A stretch of DNA of 64,000 bases from Betaproteobacteria bacterium GR16-43 (GCA_001953215.1 CP019169.1:1798001-1862000), one strand, 5' to 3'. Counted from the first letter of the stretch, positions 28,392 through 38,129 are shown. Made by a program: numbers and translations. Notes: a model not told the origin generated them from the letters alone.

Positions 28392-28853
28392 ATGACGAGC
28401 AACATCACCAAGCGCCTCTTCGCTACGGCGACCGGCGCGATCTTCGCCCTGTCGGTTGGCAGCGCGATGGCGCAGGACAAGAAGGCCGCTGAAGAGAAGA
28501 AGCCCGTGGCTCCGGCCCCGGCCGCCGCACCCGCTGCTGCTGCACCCGCCGCTGCTCCGGCTCCCGCCGCCGCGCCGGCACCCGCTGCTGCCCCGGCCGC
28601 TGCTGCGCCGAAGGCCGCGGACCCGAAGAAAGTAGCCGCGCCGAAGGCGGCCGAGCCGAAGAAGACCGCTCCGGCCGCCGCGCCGAAGGCCGTGGAAGCC
28701 AAGAAGGAAGTCGCCCCGGCCGCTGCTGCTGCGCCGAAGGCTGCCGACCCGAAGGCTCCCGCTGCGCCCGCTGCGGACCCGAAAGGCGCGACCGCGGCCA
28801 AGGCCGTGGATCCGAAGGCCGTCGAGCCGAAGCCCGCGGACCCGAAGAAGTAA
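28392..28853 (+). CDS. Secreted Pro/Ala/Lys-rich low-complexity protein
   Basis: A 153-residue protein with a signal peptide ending near residue 27 (AMA). The rest is almost entirely Ala, Pro and Lys with repeats of the type APAAAP and then PKAADPKK / PKAVEPKK. It resembles Ala/Pro linker or PAK-type proteins that bridge the envelope. The ordered change from Ala/Pro in the first half to charged DPKK units in the second half is notable. A strong terminator follows at 28881. No enzymatic domain. Repeats may vary between strains. Confidence 0.72.
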   Translation: MTSNITKRLFATATGAIFALSVGSAMAQDKKAAEEKKPVAPAPAAAPAAAAPAAAPAPAAAPAPAAAPAAAAPKAADPKKVAAPKAAEPKKTAPAAAPKAVEAKKEVAPAAAAAPKAADPKAPAAPAADPKGATAAKAVDPKAVEPKPADPKK

Positions 28854-28880
28854 GAGCCCCGTTTCGAGGGCAATGAAAAA

Positions 28881-28905
28881 GGGCGCCTCGCGGCGCCCTT
28901 TTTTT
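28881..28905 (+). terminator. Rho-independent terminator
   Basis: GGGCGCC and GGCGCCC around a TCGC loop (28881-28898) followed by seven T (28899-28905), 27 bases after the low-complexity gene. An A-tract on the other side (28876-28880) makes it bidirectional, so it may also end the leftward aminotransferase transcript. Confidence 0.9.
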
Positions 28906-30151
28906 ACGCGACTTTCTTGCGTGCGTGCTGCGCGTCGGCCGCATGCAGCGTCGCATATGCCTGGTGCGCCGCGGCCTCGGCTTCGCCGACCTTGATCGCG
29001 TGGCCCATGTCCATCAGCACCGAACCCAGCGCCGACAGGCACAGCATCACGTTGTCGGGGCGGCACGAGTAGCCCATCAGGCCGAAGCGCCAGATCTTGC
29101 CCTTCAGCGGGCCCAGGCCGGCGCCGATCTCGATCCCGAATTCGTTCAGCAGCGACTTGCGGACCTGCTCCTCGTTCACGCCGGACGGGCAGAGCACGGC
29201 GTTCATCTGCGGGAGCTGGTACTTCTCCTCGACGAAGAACTTCAAGCCCATCGCCTCGAGACCGGCCTTGAGCGCCAGGTGATGGCGGCGATGGCGCGCC
29301 CACGCCTTGTCGAGGCCCTCTTCCTGGATCAGCAGCAGCGCCTCGTGCAGCGCGAAGAGCGAATTGGTCGGCGCGGTGTGGTGATAGGTGCGGTTGGTGG
29401 TGCCCCAATAGCTCGCGAGCAGGGTCATGTCCATGAACCAGCTGTGGATCTTGTCCTTGCGCGCGCGCACCAGCTCGACGGCCCGCTCGGAGAACGAAAC
29501 GGGCGACAGGCCCGGCGTGCACGACAGGCACTTCTGGCTCGCGGAGTAGATCGCGTCGACGCCCCAGTCGTCCACGCGGACCTGCGTGCCGCCGAGCGAG
29601 GTCACCGCATCGACGATCACGAGGGCGCCGTACTTCTTCGCGATCGCCGTGAGCGCCTTGGCGTCGGACTGGGCACCGGTCGAAGTCTCCGCGTGCACGA
29701 ACGCGAGCAGCTTCGCATCGGGGTTCGCCTTGAACGCGTCTTCCACCTTCTGCGGGTCGACGGGCTTGCCCCAATCGTCGTCGACGATCACGGGGATGCC
29801 GCCGCAGCGCTCGACGTTCTCGAGCATGCGCCCGCCGAAGACGCCGTTGCGGCACACGATCACCTTCGTGCCCGGGGCCACCAGGTTCACGAAGCAGTAC
29901 TCCATGCCGACGGAACCGGGGCCGGAGACGGGGAAGGTGAGGGCGTTGTCCGTCTGGTACACGTAGCGCAGCAGCGCCTTCAGCTCTTCCATCATCTCGA
30001 CGAAGACGGGGTCGAGGTAGCCGATGGCCGGCTGGCTCATCGTGGTGAGGACGCGCGGGTGGATCTCCGTCGGGCCGGGGCCCATCAGCGTGCGCTGGGG
30101 CGGGTGGAAGGACGTGATCTTCTTGGTCGAAGCGAGTTGCTTGAGGGTCAT
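28904..30151 (-). CDS. Alanine-glyoxylate/serine-pyruvate class V aminotransferase
   Basis: A 415-residue PLP enzyme of the AGXT type. The PLP lysine is in [13 protein letters not shown]; upstream [17 protein letters not shown] and [12 protein letters not shown] bind the cofactor phosphate and ring. The start block [16 protein letters not shown] is family-typical. It transfers amino groups between alanine or serine and glyoxylate/pyruvate, so it could connect to glyoxylate and oxalate metabolism later in the window, but that link is inference. The gene overlaps ttcA by four bases. Confidence 0.9.
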   Translation of the reverse strand: MTLKQLASTKKITSFHPPQRTLMGPGPTEIHPRVLTTMSQPAIGYLDPVFVEMMEELKALLRYVYQTDNALTFPVSGPGSVGMEYCFVNLVAPGTKVIVCRNGVFGGRMLENVERCGGIPVIVDDDWGKPVDPQKVEDAFKANPDAKLLAFVHAETSTGAQSDAKALTAIAKKYGALVIVDAVTSLGGTQVRVDDWGVDAIYSASQKCLSCTPGLSPVSFSERAVELVRARKDKIHSWFMDMTLLASYWGTTNRTYHHTAPTNSLFALHEALLLIQEEGLDKAWARHRRHHLALKAGLEAMGLKFFVEEKYQLPQMNAVLCPSGVNEEQVRKSLLNEFGIEIGAGLGPLKGKIWRFGLMGYSCRPDNVMLCLSALGSVLMDMGHAIKVGEAEAAAHQAYATLHAADAQHARKKVA

Positions 30152-31008
30152 GGCTTTTCCGGCCGGGTGAAGCGCACGACGGCGCCTTCCGGCGATTCGG
30201 GTTCGGGGGACAGGTCGTTGAAGTCGAACAGCGCGCGGTCGAGCAGGTGGCTCGGCGCCACGCGCGTGAGGGCGTTGAAGATCGTGTCCACTCGGCCCGG
30301 GTGTTGGCGCTCCCACTCTCGGAGCATCGCCTTCACCTGCTTTCGTTGCAGTTGCTCCTGCGAGCCGCACAGGTCGCAGGGAATGATGGGGAACGCACGC
30401 AGCTGCGAATACGCCTCGAGGTCGCTTTCCTCGACGTACGTGAGCGGGCGGATGACGATGTGCTTGCCGTCGTCGCTCTTCAGCTTCGGCGCCATGCCCT
30501 TCAGCTGGCCGCCGAAGAACAGGTTGAGGAAGAACGTCTCGAGCACGTCGTCGCGATGGTGGCCCAGCGCGATCTTCGTGGCGCCCAGCTCGCCCGCCAC
30601 GCGATAGAGGGCGCCCCGGCGCAGCCGCGAGCACAGGCTGCACATCGTCTTGCCCTCGGGGATCACGCGCTTCACCGTGCTGTACGTGTCCTGCACTTCG
30701 ATGTGGAACGGCACGCCGACCGAGGCGAGGTATTCGGGCAGGACGTGCTCCGGGAAACCGGGGTGGCGCTGGTCGAGGTTCACGGCGACCAGCTCGAAGG
30801 GCACGGGGGCCTTCTCGCGCAGGCGCATCAGCAGGTCCAGCATCGCGTAGCTGTCCTTGCCGCCCGAGAGGCACACCATCACCTTGTCGCCGGCCTCGAT
30901 CATCGAGAAGTCGGCGATCGCCTGCCCCGCGAGGCGGCGCAGGCGCTTCGCGAGCTTGTCGGATTCGTGGTCGGCCCGGCGTGTGTCGCGGGCGGGGGTG
31001 GCGGTCAT
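30148..31008 (-). CDS. ttcA: tRNA 2-thiocytidine synthetase TtcA
   Basis: A 286-residue PP-loop enzyme that thiolates C32 in tRNA. The ATP pyrophosphatase motif is SGGKDS (48-53), with [18 protein letters not shown] typical of TtcA. Two CxxC pairs (CSLC and CDLC) supply ligands for the [4Fe-4S] cluster. It lies ten bases from the SDR gene upstream and overlaps the aminotransferase downstream. Confidence 0.95.
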   Translation of the reverse strand: MTATPARDTRRADHESDKLAKRLRRLAGQAIADFSMIEAGDKVMVCLSGGKDSYAMLDLLMRLREKAPVPFELVAVNLDQRHPGFPEHVLPEYLASVGVPFHIEVQDTYSTVKRVIPEGKTMCSLCSRLRRGALYRVAGELGATKIALGHHRDDVLETFFLNLFFGGQLKGMAPKLKSDDGKHIVIRPLTYVEESDLEAYSQLRAFPIIPCDLCGSQEQLQRKQVKAMLREWERQHPGRVDTIFNALTRVAPSHLLDRALFDFNDLSPEPESPEGAVVRFTRPEKP

Positions 31009-31017
31009 GCGGGAGTC

Positions 31018-31782
31018 CTAGAGGCTGAGGCCGCGCCCGCCGTCGACCGCGAGGATCTGTCCGGTCACGAAGGGGGCGTCGAGCAACAGGTATTTTACCG
31101 CGCCGGCGACTTCGGCCGCTTCGCCGGTGCGCCCGAGGGGCGTCTGCCGCGTGATGCGCTCGCGCTCGCCGGGTGCGAAATGCTTCCCGTCCTCGGGCCA
31201 CAGGATGGCGCCGGGGGCCACGCCGTTCACGCGCACCTCGGGAGCGAGTTCGAGCGCGAGCGAACGCGTGAGCGCCGCGAGCCCCGCCTTGGCGATCGAA
31301 TACACGGCGTAGTCGCGCAGGGGGCGCTCGGCGTGGATGTCGACGAGATTGACGATCGCGCCGCGCGCCGCCTTCAGGTGCGGCGCCGCGGCCTGCGAGA
31401 GCAGCAGGGGCGCGCGCAGGTTCGTGCCGGCCAATTCGTCCCAATCGGCGGGCGCGATCGCACCGAGCGGGGTCGCGTGGAACGACGAGGCATTGTTCAC
31501 GAGGCCGTCGAGGCGACCGAACACCGCGGCCGCTTCGGCGACGAGGCGCGGCAACGCGGCGTTATCGAGCAGGTCCGCGGAGACGATCGCGGCCGAGCCC
31601 GCGCGGGAAGCTTCGAAGCGTGCACGCAGTGCCTCGGCCTCCGCGCGGGAGCGATGGCAGTGCAGGACGACGCGGGCGCCGGAGGCATGCAGCGATTCGG
31701 CGATCGCGGCCCCGATGCGCCGGGCCGCGCCCGTGACCAGGACCACGGGGCCGGGCGTCGCGCGGGAGGCGTTGGCGTGCAT
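31018..31782 (-). CDS. SDR oxidoreductase, pteridine reductase-like (FolM type)
   Basis: A 254-residue short-chain dehydrogenase. The cofactor motif TGAARRIG (17-24) with Arg-Arg, the second-site HCHRSRAEAE and the catalytic YSIAK are characteristic of pteridine/dihydrofolate reductases of the FolM kind. The usual Asn of NNAS is also present. It probably reduces dihydrobiopterin or dihydromonapterin with NADPH. Its gene starts divergently from the methyltransferase gene and precedes ttcA by nine bases. Confidence 0.82.
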   Translation of the reverse strand: MHANASRATPGPVVLVTGAARRIGAAIAESLHASGARVVLHCHRSRAEAEALRARFEASRAGSAAIVSADLLDNAALPRLVAEAAAVFGRLDGLVNNASSFHATPLGAIAPADWDELAGTNLRAPLLLSQAAAPHLKAARGAIVNLVDIHAERPLRDYAVYSIAKAGLAALTRSLALELAPEVRVNGVAPGAILWPEDGKHFAPGERERITRQTPLGRTGEAAEVAGAVKYLLLDAPFVTGQILAVDGGRGLSL

Positions 31783-31784
31783 GC

Positions 31785-31790
31785 TATAGT
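31785..31790 (+). promoter_or_regulatory. -10 element of the MidA-like gene
   Basis: TATAGT on the plus strand, in the 59-base gap between the divergent SDR and MidA-like genes; -35 not convincing. Confidence 0.4.
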
Positions 31791-31841
31791 CCGGCGCGAA
31801 CGAATTAACGCAGAAGAACAGAGTGTAGCGGAACGCTCGTC

Positions 31842-33011
31842 ATGCCCCTCAGCGCCGACCTGATCCTCCCGCCTCCGTCGCCCGAAGCCGCGGAACACTC
31901 GCGCCGCCTCGCCGAGCACATCGCCGAGGCGATCGCCGACGCCGGCGACTGGATCCCCTTCTCGCGCTACATGGACCTCGCGTTGTACGCGCCCGGCCTG
32001 GGCTACTACGCCGCGGGCTCGCGCAAGTTCGGAACCGAGGGCGACTTCGTGACCGCCCCCGAGATCTCCCCGATGTTCGCCAAGTGCCTCGCGCTCAACG
32101 TGCGCCAGGTGCTCGACAAGTGCGGCGGCGATGTCCTCGAGCTCGGGCCGGGCTCGGGCAAGCTGGCCGCGGACCTCTTCGGCGAGCTGAAGGCCCAGGG
32201 CGCGGCGCCCGCGCGCTACCTGCTGCTCGAAGTGAGTCCGGACCTGCGCGAGCGCCAGCGCGTTTTGCTCGCCCAGCGCTTCCCCGACGACATCGGCCGG
32301 TTCACGTGGATCGACGCGATGCCCGCTTCGATTCGCGGCGTGGTGATCGCCAACGAAGTGGTGGACGTGGTGCCCTTCGACCTCGTCCGGCGCCACCAGG
32401 GCGAGCTCCTCGAGCGAGGCGTGATCGTGACCGAGGCCGGATTCGCGTGGGACGACCAGAGGATGCCCGAGGGCGACCTCCTGCGCCGCGCGAAGAACGT
32501 GATCCCGCCCGGGGACTACGACTACCTTACCGAGGTCGGCCTTGCGGGCGAAGCGCTCGCGCGCACGATCGCGGGCGCGCTGGAGGCCGGCGTCGCCTAT
32601 TTCATCGACTACGGATTCACGCAGCGCGAGTTCTACCATCCGCAACGCTCGATGGGGACGCTGCGCTGCCACTATCGCCATCGCTTCCACGGTGACCCGT
32701 TCTTCCTGCCCGGGCTGCAGGACATCACGGCCCACGTGGATTTCACCGCCATCGGCGCGGCCGCGGAGTCTGCGGGCGCCGAGGTCATCGGCTTCACCAC
32801 GCAGGCCTACTTCCTCATTTCGAGCGGGCTCGCGGTGCTGGTGTCCGAGGGCGATCCGAACATGACGCTCTCGCGGCTCAAGGCCACGAGCGCCGTGCAC
32901 CGCCTCATCAGCCCGTCGGAGATGGGCGAGCTCTTCAAGGTCCTCGCCTTCGGCAAGGGGATCGACAGCCCGCTGCTGGGATTCCAGTCGGCGCGGCCGA
33001 TGGCGCTCTAA
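31842..33011 (+). CDS. MidA/NDUFAF7-family SAM-dependent methyltransferase
   Basis: A 389-residue protein of family COG1565 (DUF185). SAM motif I is LELGPGSGKLAADL. The N-terminal PFSRYMDLALYAPGLGYYAAGSRK and the late FIDYGFTQREFYHPQRSMGTL are family blocks. In eukaryotes the homologue methylates a complex I subunit; in bacteria the substrate is not settled. A hairpin with the U-tract on the other strand lies just beyond the stop. Confidence 0.87.
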   Translation: MPLSADLILPPPSPEAAEHSRRLAEHIAEAIADAGDWIPFSRYMDLALYAPGLGYYAAGSRKFGTEGDFVTAPEISPMFAKCLALNVRQVLDKCGGDVLELGPGSGKLAADLFGELKAQGAAPARYLLLEVSPDLRERQRVLLAQRFPDDIGRFTWIDAMPASIRGVVIANEVVDVVPFDLVRRHQGELLERGVIVTEAGFAWDDQRMPEGDLLRRAKNVIPPGDYDYLTEVGLAGEALARTIAGALEAGVAYFIDYGFTQREFYHPQRSMGTLRCHYRHRFHGDPFFLPGLQDITAHVDFTAIGAAAESAGAEVIGFTTQAYFLISSGLAVLVSEGDPNMTLSRLKATSAVHRLISPSEMGELFKVLAFGKGIDSPLLGFQSARPMAL

Positions 33012-33038
33012 AGAAAACGGGCGGCTTTCGCCGCCCGT
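33010..33038 (-). terminator. Rho-independent terminator of pntAB
   Basis: A nine-base-pair stem (33017-33038, CGGGCGGC pairing with GCCGCCCG) followed on the minus strand by TTTTCTTT, 22 bases after the pntB stop. It may also slow rightward transcription from the MidA-like gene. Confidence 0.75.
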
Positions 33039-33059
33039 CGTTCGCGTCGCAGGATCCCG

Positions 33060-34478
33060 CTAGGCCCGCAGCGCCGCCAGCACCTCGTCGAGCATCTTCT
33101 TCGCGTCGCCGAAGAGCATCCGGTTGTTTTCCTTGTAGAAGAGCGGGTTGTCCACGCCGGCGTAGCCCGAAGCCATGCTGCGCTTCATGACGATCGACGT
33201 GTTCGCCTTCCACACTTCCAGCACCGGCATGCCCGCGATCGGGCTCGAGGGATCCTCGAGCGCGCTCGGGTTCACGATGTCGTTGGCGCCGATCACCATC
33301 GAGACGTCCGTGTCGGGGAAGTCCTCGTTGATCTCGTCCATCTCCATCACGATGTCGTAGGGCACCTTCGCCTCGGCGAGCAACACGTTCATGTGGCCCG
33401 GCATGCGGCCGGCCACCGGATGGATGGCGAAGCGCACGGTCTTGCCCAGCTCGCGCAGGCGCTTGGTGATCTCGAACACGGTGTGCTGCGCCTGCGCCAC
33501 GGCCATGCCGTAGCCCGGCACGATGACGACGGTCTTGGCTTCCTTCAGCAGGTCCGCGGTCTCCTGCGCGGAGACCGACACCGTCTCGCCCTGCGGTGCC
33601 GCAGGGCCGCCCACCGCCTTCGGCTTCGCGTCGCCGCCGCCGAAGCCGCCCGCGATCACGCTGATGAAGTTGCGGTTCATCGCGCGGCACATGATGTACG
33701 AGAGGATCGCGCCGGAGGAACCCACGAGGGCCCCGGTGACGATCAGCAGGTCGTTGGAGAGCATGAAGCCGGTCGCCGCCGCCGCCCACCCCGAGTAGCT
33801 GTTCAGCATCGAGACGACCACCGGCATGTCCGCGCCGCCGATCGCCATCACCATGTGGATGCCGAAGAGCAGCGCGATCACCGTCATCACGATGAGCGGC
33901 ATCATGCCCGCCTGGATGTTGGGCGCGCGCATGAAGGCGTAGCCGAACCAGATCACGACGAGCAGGCCCGCCAGGTTCAGCAGGTGCCGCCCCGGGAGCA
34001 GCAGCGGCTTGCCGCCGACACGACCCGAGAGCTTGCCGAACGCGATCACCGAGCCGGAGAGCGTCACTGCGCCGATCAGCACGCCGACGTAGACCTCCAT
34101 GTGGTGGATGGCCGTCTCGGCACCGGACATGCCGGCCGACGCGCTCGGGTCGATGTAGCTCGCATAACCGACGAGCACCGCGACCAGGCCCACGAGGCTG
34201 TGCATGAACGCGACCAGCTCGGGCATCTGCGTCATCTTCACGGTGCGCGCGAGGTACACGCCGATGCCGCCGCCGACGACGAGCGCGATCGCGACCCAGG
34301 CGATGCCGCCGGACGTCACGCGCGGGCCGAACACGGTGGCCAGCACGGCGATCGCCATGCCGATCATCCCGTACAGGTTGCCGCGCCGGGAGGTTTCAGG
34401 GTTGGAGAGGCCGCCGAGGCTCAGGATGAAGAGGATCGTGGCGGCGATGTAGGAAACGGTGGCCAGGCTTGCGGACAT
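33060..34478 (-). CDS. pntB: NAD(P) transhydrogenase subunit beta
   Basis: A 472-residue inner-membrane protein of the proton-translocating transhydrogenase. The first 260 residues hold about eight membrane helices ([33 protein letters not shown]). The cytoplasmic NADP(H) domain III follows with [32 protein letters not shown] and [24 protein letters not shown]. It couples proton entry to NADPH formation. The gene follows pntA by 12 bases. Confidence 0.96.
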   Translation of the reverse strand: MSASLATVSYIAATILFILSLGGLSNPETSRRGNLYGMIGMAIAVLATVFGPRVTSGGIAWVAIALVVGGGIGVYLARTVKMTQMPELVAFMHSLVGLVAVLVGYASYIDPSASAGMSGAETAIHHMEVYVGVLIGAVTLSGSVIAFGKLSGRVGGKPLLLPGRHLLNLAGLLVVIWFGYAFMRAPNIQAGMMPLIVMTVIALLFGIHMVMAIGGADMPVVVSMLNSYSGWAAAATGFMLSNDLLIVTGALVGSSGAILSYIMCRAMNRNFISVIAGGFGGGDAKPKAVGGPAAPQGETVSVSAQETADLLKEAKTVVIVPGYGMAVAQAQHTVFEITKRLRELGKTVRFAIHPVAGRMPGHMNVLLAEAKVPYDIVMEMDEINEDFPDTDVSMVIGANDIVNPSALEDPSSPIAGMPVLEVWKANTSIVMKRSMASGYAGVDNPLFYKENNRMLFGDAKKMLDEVLAALRA

Positions 34479-34490
34479 GGTCTCGCTCCC

Positions 34491-36089
34491 TTATTTCTGG
34501 AACATGGACAGCATGCGTTGCGTCACCGCGAAGCCGCCGAACATGTTGATTGCAGTGAGCGCGATGCCGGCGACCGCCAGCCACTTGATGAGCTCGTCGG
34601 GCCGGGCGCCTTCGCCCGCGACCGCCGCGACCAGCGGCGGCGAGATCTGCACCAGCGCTCCGATGATGATGATGCTGCTGATCGCGTTGGTCACGCTCAT
34701 GAGCGGCGTGTGCAGCGCGGGCGTCACGTTCCAGACCACCTGGTAGCCGACGAAGCATCCGAGCACGAACACCGTGAAGTGCCCGAGGAAGGCCGGAGGC
34801 GCGTAGAGGCCGATCAGCAGGAAGAGGACCGCGGCCACCGCGAACATCGCGGCGAGCTTGCCCGCGGGCATCGGGGCGCCGCTGGCCCCGTGGCCATGGC
34901 CGCCTTTCTTCTCCGCCACGACCGGCGCGGGTGCCTTGGCAGGCACAGCGGCCGGCTTCAGCTGCGGCGGCGGCCACGTGACCGCGCCATCCTTGATCAC
35001 GGTCAGGCCGCGGATGGCGTCGTCGTCCATGTTGACGTTGATGACGCCGTCCTTCGTCTTGCACAGCTCCTCGACGACGCGGAACAGGTTGGTGGCGTAC
35101 AGCGTCGAGGACTGCTTGGCCAGGCGCGAGACGAGGTCGGTGTAGCCGATGATGGTGACGCCGTGCTTCACCACGGCCTGGCCCGGCTCGGTCAGCTCGC
35201 AGTTGCCGCCCTGCTCACCCGCCATGTCGACGATCACGCTGCCCGGCTTCATCGAGCGCACCATCTCGGCGGTGATCAGCTTCGGCGCGGGCTTCCCGGG
35301 GATCAGCGCGGTGGTGATGATGATGTCGGCGTCCTTCGCCTGCTCCGCGTACATCGCGCGCTGCGCGGCCTGGAAGCCCTCGCTCATGACCTTGGCGTAG
35401 CCGCCGCCGCCCGAGCCTTCTTCCTCGTAGTTGACCTTGACGAACTCCCCGCCCAGCGACACGACCTGGTCGGCCACTTCGGCGCGGGTGTCGTTGGCGC
35501 GCACGATGGCGCCCATGTTGGCGGCGGTACCGACCGCGGCGAGGCCCGCCACGCCGGCGCCGGCGATGAACACCTTGGCCGGCGGCACTTTGCCCGCGGC
35601 GGTGATCTGGCCGTTGAAGAAGCGGCCGAACGCGTTGGCGGCCTCGATGACCGCGCGGTAGCCGCTCACGCCCGCCATCGAAGTGAGCGCGTCCATCTTC
35701 TGCGCGCGCGACAGCGTGCGCGGCAACGAGTCGATGGCGAGCACGGTCGCCTTGCGTGCGGCGAGGCTCTGCATCAGGTCCGGGTTCTGCGCGGGCCAGA
35801 TGAAGGAGATGAGCGTCTGCCCTTCGCGCAGCAGGTTCGCCTCTTCCTTGCCCGGAGCGCGCACCTTCAGGATGATGTCGGCGCCCGACCAGACGGCCGC
35901 GGCGTCCGGGACGACCTTGGCTCCGGCGGCGGCGTAGGCATCGTCGCCGATGCTGGCGGCATCGCCCGCGCCCGATTGCACGATCACGCTGAAGCCGAGC
36001 TTCTGCAGCTTCGCGATCGCATCGGGGACCGTGGCGACGCGCTTCTCGAGGGGAAACAACTCCTTGGGAACGCCGATCACCTGTGGCAT
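34491..36089 (-). CDS. pntA: NAD(P) transhydrogenase subunit alpha
   Basis: A 532-residue protein with the NAD-binding domain I ([20 protein letters not shown] at the start, [11 protein letters not shown], and [19 protein letters not shown]) and the C-terminal membrane part (about 430-532) with helices [20 protein letters not shown] and [10 protein letters not shown] Lys/His-rich linker near 400-415 joins them. Single-gene form as in E. coli. AAGGA lies upstream of ATG 36089. It makes a complex with PntB. Its promoter lies in the 138-base divergent gap with the TAXI gene. Confidence 0.96.
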   Translation of the reverse strand: MPQVIGVPKELFPLEKRVATVPDAIAKLQKLGFSVIVQSGAGDAASIGDDAYAAAGAKVVPDAAAVWSGADIILKVRAPGKEEANLLREGQTLISFIWPAQNPDLMQSLAARKATVLAIDSLPRTLSRAQKMDALTSMAGVSGYRAVIEAANAFGRFFNGQITAAGKVPPAKVFIAGAGVAGLAAVGTAANMGAIVRANDTRAEVADQVVSLGGEFVKVNYEEEGSGGGGYAKVMSEGFQAAQRAMYAEQAKDADIIITTALIPGKPAPKLITAEMVRSMKPGSVIVDMAGEQGGNCELTEPGQAVVKHGVTIIGYTDLVSRLAKQSSTLYATNLFRVVEELCKTKDGVINVNMDDDAIRGLTVIKDGAVTWPPPQLKPAAVPAKAPAPVVAEKKGGHGHGASGAPMPAGKLAAMFAVAAVLFLLIGLYAPPAFLGHFTVFVLGCFVGYQVVWNVTPALHTPLMSVTNAISSIIIIGALVQISPPLVAAVAGEGARPDELIKWLAVAGIALTAINMFGGFAVTQRMLSMFQK

Positions 36090-36227
36090 GCGCTTATCCT
36101 TTCGGGGGTTTTTCGTTGTTGTATGGCGGCGGGGAGCCGTCGATACTTTTTATGTTAGACGATTCCGGTTCCCAACGTTTGCCTTAGGCCGTAGAGTGTC
36201 GGGATGCATCAGCGAGGAGCGAGGAGC

Positions 36228-37196
36228 ATGAAAAGATTCGCCGTGGCCGTGCTGGCCGCAATGATTTCCGTGGGCGCCGCAACCGTCGCACAGGCCCAGG
36301 AGAAGCGCACGCGCATCTCCATCGGCACGGGCGGCACCGGCGGCGTGTACTACCCGCTGGGCGGCGGCATCGCGTCCGTCCTTTCGAAGCACGTGCCGGG
36401 CGTGGATGCCACGGCCGAAGTGACGGCGGGCTCGGTGGCCAACCTGCAGCTCATCGGCGGCGGCAAGTCCGAGATGGGCTTCACGATGGCCGACTCCGCG
36501 TGGGACGCGTACAACGGCCTCGACAAGTTCAAGGACAAGGTGCCCCTGCGCACGCTCGTGGTGTTCTACCCGAACCGCATGCACGTGGTCACGGTGGAAG
36601 GCACGGGCATCAACAAGATGACCGACCTCAAGGGCAAGCGCATCGCCACGGGCGCCCCGGTGAGCGGCACGGAAGTGATGTCGATGCGCCTGCTCGAGGC
36701 CTTCGGCCTGGACCCGAACAAGGACGTCACGCGCGAGCGCCTGTCCGTGGCCGAGAGCGTCAACGCGATCAAGGACGGCAAGATCGACGCGTTCACCTGG
36801 GTGGGTGGCGTGCCCACGCCGGCCGTGACCGACCTCGCCGCCACGCCGGGCAAGAAGCTCAAGCTGGTCGACCACGGCGAGGGCGCCGAAGGCATGCGCA
36901 AGAAGTACGGCCCGATCTACGTGAAGAACCGCATCCTCGCCAACGCCTATCCCGGCGAAACGCGCGAGACGACGAACGTGGACGTGTGGAACCTGATCGT
37001 CGTGCCGGCCAATGCCGACGAGAAGCTGGTCTACGAAATCACCAAGACGCTCTTCGAGAAGAAGGACGAGCTGGTGAAGGTCCACAAGGACGCCGCCTTC
37101 CTCGAGATGGGCAACCAGATGACGGGCGCTTCGCCGATCCCGTTCCACCCGGGTGCCCTCAAGTACTTCAAGGAGAAGGGGCTCAACGTCCAGTAG
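36228..37196 (+). CDS. TAXI-family TRAP transporter solute-binding protein, orphan
   Basis: A 322-residue protein with a signal peptide (cleavage after QA near 23) and the TAXI start IGTGGTGGVYYPLGGGIASVL. Central blocks MGFTMADSAWDAYNG and LKGKRIATGAPVSGTEVMSM are typical. It should bind a small anionic solute (glutamate-type in known cases) in the periplasm. A GAGGAGC ribosome site supports ATG 36228. No TRAP membrane genes (fused DctQM) are adjacent, so its permease must be elsewhere or it acts with another system. Confidence 0.9.
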   Translation: MKRFAVAVLAAMISVGAATVAQAQEKRTRISIGTGGTGGVYYPLGGGIASVLSKHVPGVDATAEVTAGSVANLQLIGGGKSEMGFTMADSAWDAYNGLDKFKDKVPLRTLVVFYPNRMHVVTVEGTGINKMTDLKGKRIATGAPVSGTEVMSMRLLEAFGLDPNKDVTRERLSVAESVNAIKDGKIDAFTWVGGVPTPAVTDLAATPGKKLKLVDHGEGAEGMRKKYGPIYVKNRILANAYPGETRETTNVDVWNLIVVPANADEKLVYEITKTLFEKKDELVKVHKDAAFLEMGNQMTGASPIPFHPGALKYFKEKGLNVQ

Positions 37197-37201
37197 GCGT
37201 C

Positions 37202-37221
37202 ATTCCCGCGAAAGCGGGAAT
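37202..37221. repeat. REP-like palindrome
   Basis: ATTCCCGC-GAAA-GCGGGAAT, a perfect eight-base stem with a GAAA tetraloop, just after the TAXI stop. Sequences of this form are frequent dispersed palindromes in proteobacterial genomes; only one copy is seen here. Confidence 0.7.
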
Positions 37222-37231
37222 CCAGGCCAAA

Positions 37232-37253
37232 GGCCGCCCACGGGCGGCCTTTT
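37232..37253 (+). terminator. Rho-independent terminator of the TAXI gene
   Basis: GGCCGCCC (37232-37239) and GGGCGGCC (37242-37249) followed by TTTT (37250-37253), 36 bases after the stop codon. The REP-like palindrome precedes it. Confidence 0.75.
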
Positions 37254-37265
37254 CTATTCAGGCGC

Positions 37266-37374
37266 CCTCCGCAGATAAACGCGGATAAACGCAGATAACC
37301 CCCAAAGCTTCCTTGAAAGTCTTCTTGATTGCTTGAGGGAGTCATCGGCGTCTATCTGTGTTTATCTGCGGAGG
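37266..37374. repeat. Dispersed inverted-repeat element, copy A (109 bp)
   Basis: The ends are near-complementary arms with CCTCCGCAGATAAACGCGG at the left (from 37266) and TTTATCTGCGGAGG at the right (to 37374). A variable middle of roughly 45 bases differs from copy B at 49643-49719. It resembles a non-coding MITE- or REP-like element. The 390-base region 37197-37586 holds this repeat, the palindrome, two hairpins and the phasin promoter, and no gene. Confidence 0.8.
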
Positions 37375-37385
37375 AAGCCTTAGTG

Positions 37386-37406
37386 AAGCCCCCGGGAAGG
37401 GGCTTT
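37386..37406 (+). terminator. Weak hairpin, possible terminator
   Basis: AAGCCCC (37386-37392) and GGGGCTT (37399-37405) with a short T-rich tail. It lies outside any gene and ends no evident transcript, so it may be part of the repeat neighbourhood. Confidence 0.35.
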
Positions 37407-37468
37407 GCTTTCCAGGGGTGGGCGTCCGGGGTTCGGCGCAGCCGCTAAATCCTTGATTTTCCGGGCTC

Positions 37469-37483
37469 TGCTGCACTGCAACA
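37469..37483 (+). promoter_or_regulatory. Putative PhaR operator upstream of the phasin promoter
   Basis: TGCTGCA-C-TGCAACA, a 7-1-7 imperfect palindrome 18 bases upstream of the -35. TGC-rich palindromes of this sort are the binding sites of the PHA-responsive repressor PhaR. A second similar site overlaps the transcription start. PhaR itself is not in the window. Confidence 0.5.
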
Positions 37484-37501
37484 AAAAACAGGCAAAACCC
37501 C

Positions 37502-37529
37502 TTGACTTAGGCGGTCATTGGCCTAAAAT
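37502..37529 (+). promoter_or_regulatory. phaP: Strong sigma-70 promoter of the phasin gene
   Basis: TTGACT (37502-37507) and TAAAAT (37524-37529) with a 16-base spacer, the best promoter match in the window. It suits the very high expression of phasins. Confidence 0.8.
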
Positions 37530-37534
37530 GTGTC

Positions 37535-37550
37535 TTGTGCAGCGCAGCAA
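37535..37550 (+). promoter_or_regulatory. Putative second PhaR operator at the phasin start site
   Basis: TTGTGCAGCGCAGCAA covers the inferred transcription start (about 37536). Together with the upstream TGC palindrome it mirrors the two-site repression by PhaR described for Ralstonia phaP1. Confidence 0.45.
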
Positions 37551-37586
37551 TTCGCGCGAAACCTACCCTACTCAGGAGATCCCACC

Positions 37587-38129
37587 ATGTACAAGATCGA
37601 CCAACTCACCGCCGCGAACGAAGCCGCCATCGACCAGTTCGCCTACTTCGCCAAGCTGTCCGTGGCGAACGCCGAAAAATTCGCCGAACTCGGCCTGGGC
37701 GCCGCCCGCGAATCCGTGGAAGCCGCCACCAGCCACGCCCAGTCGATCGCCTCGGCGCGCGACGTGCAGGAGATCTTCGCGATCAACTCCGCCGCCATCG
37801 AGCCGGCCATGAAGCGTGCCTACGCGTTCTCGCGTACCACGTTCGAAACCGCCAGCGAAGCCGGCGACGAACTGAAGCGCGTCTTCGAGAAGCAGGGCGC
37901 CGAGATGAACACCGCCGCCGTGGCCGCGCTGGAAGAGGCGTTCAAGTACGCGCCCGCCGGCTCCGAGACCGTCCTGGGCAACGTGAAGTCGGCCTTCGCC
38001 GCCGCGCAGAGCGCCTACGACAACGCCGTCTCGATCAACAAGCAGTTCTACGACACGGTCGGCAAGGCCGTCGAGCAGAACGTCGCGACGGTGAAGAAGT
38101 CCGCCGCCAAAGCTCGCCGCGCGAAGTAG
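37587..38129 (+). CDS. phaP: Phasin family protein
   Basis: A 180-residue all-helical amphipathic protein starting MYKIDQLTAANEAAIDQF. Phasins coat polyhydroxyalkanoate granules. The Ala-rich heptads and the ending KKSAAKARRAK are typical. It has AGGAG nine bases before ATG 37587, a strong promoter, candidate PhaR operators and a strong terminator, forming an independent high-expression unit. Implies the cell makes PHA, although the synthase genes are outside the window. Confidence 0.93.
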   Translation: MYKIDQLTAANEAAIDQFAYFAKLSVANAEKFAELGLGAARESVEAATSHAQSIASARDVQEIFAINSAAIEPAMKRAYAFSRTTFETASEAGDELKRVFEKQGAEMNTAAVAALEEAFKYAPAGSETVLGNVKSAFAAAQSAYDNAVSINKQFYDTVGKAVEQNVATVKKSAAKARRAK

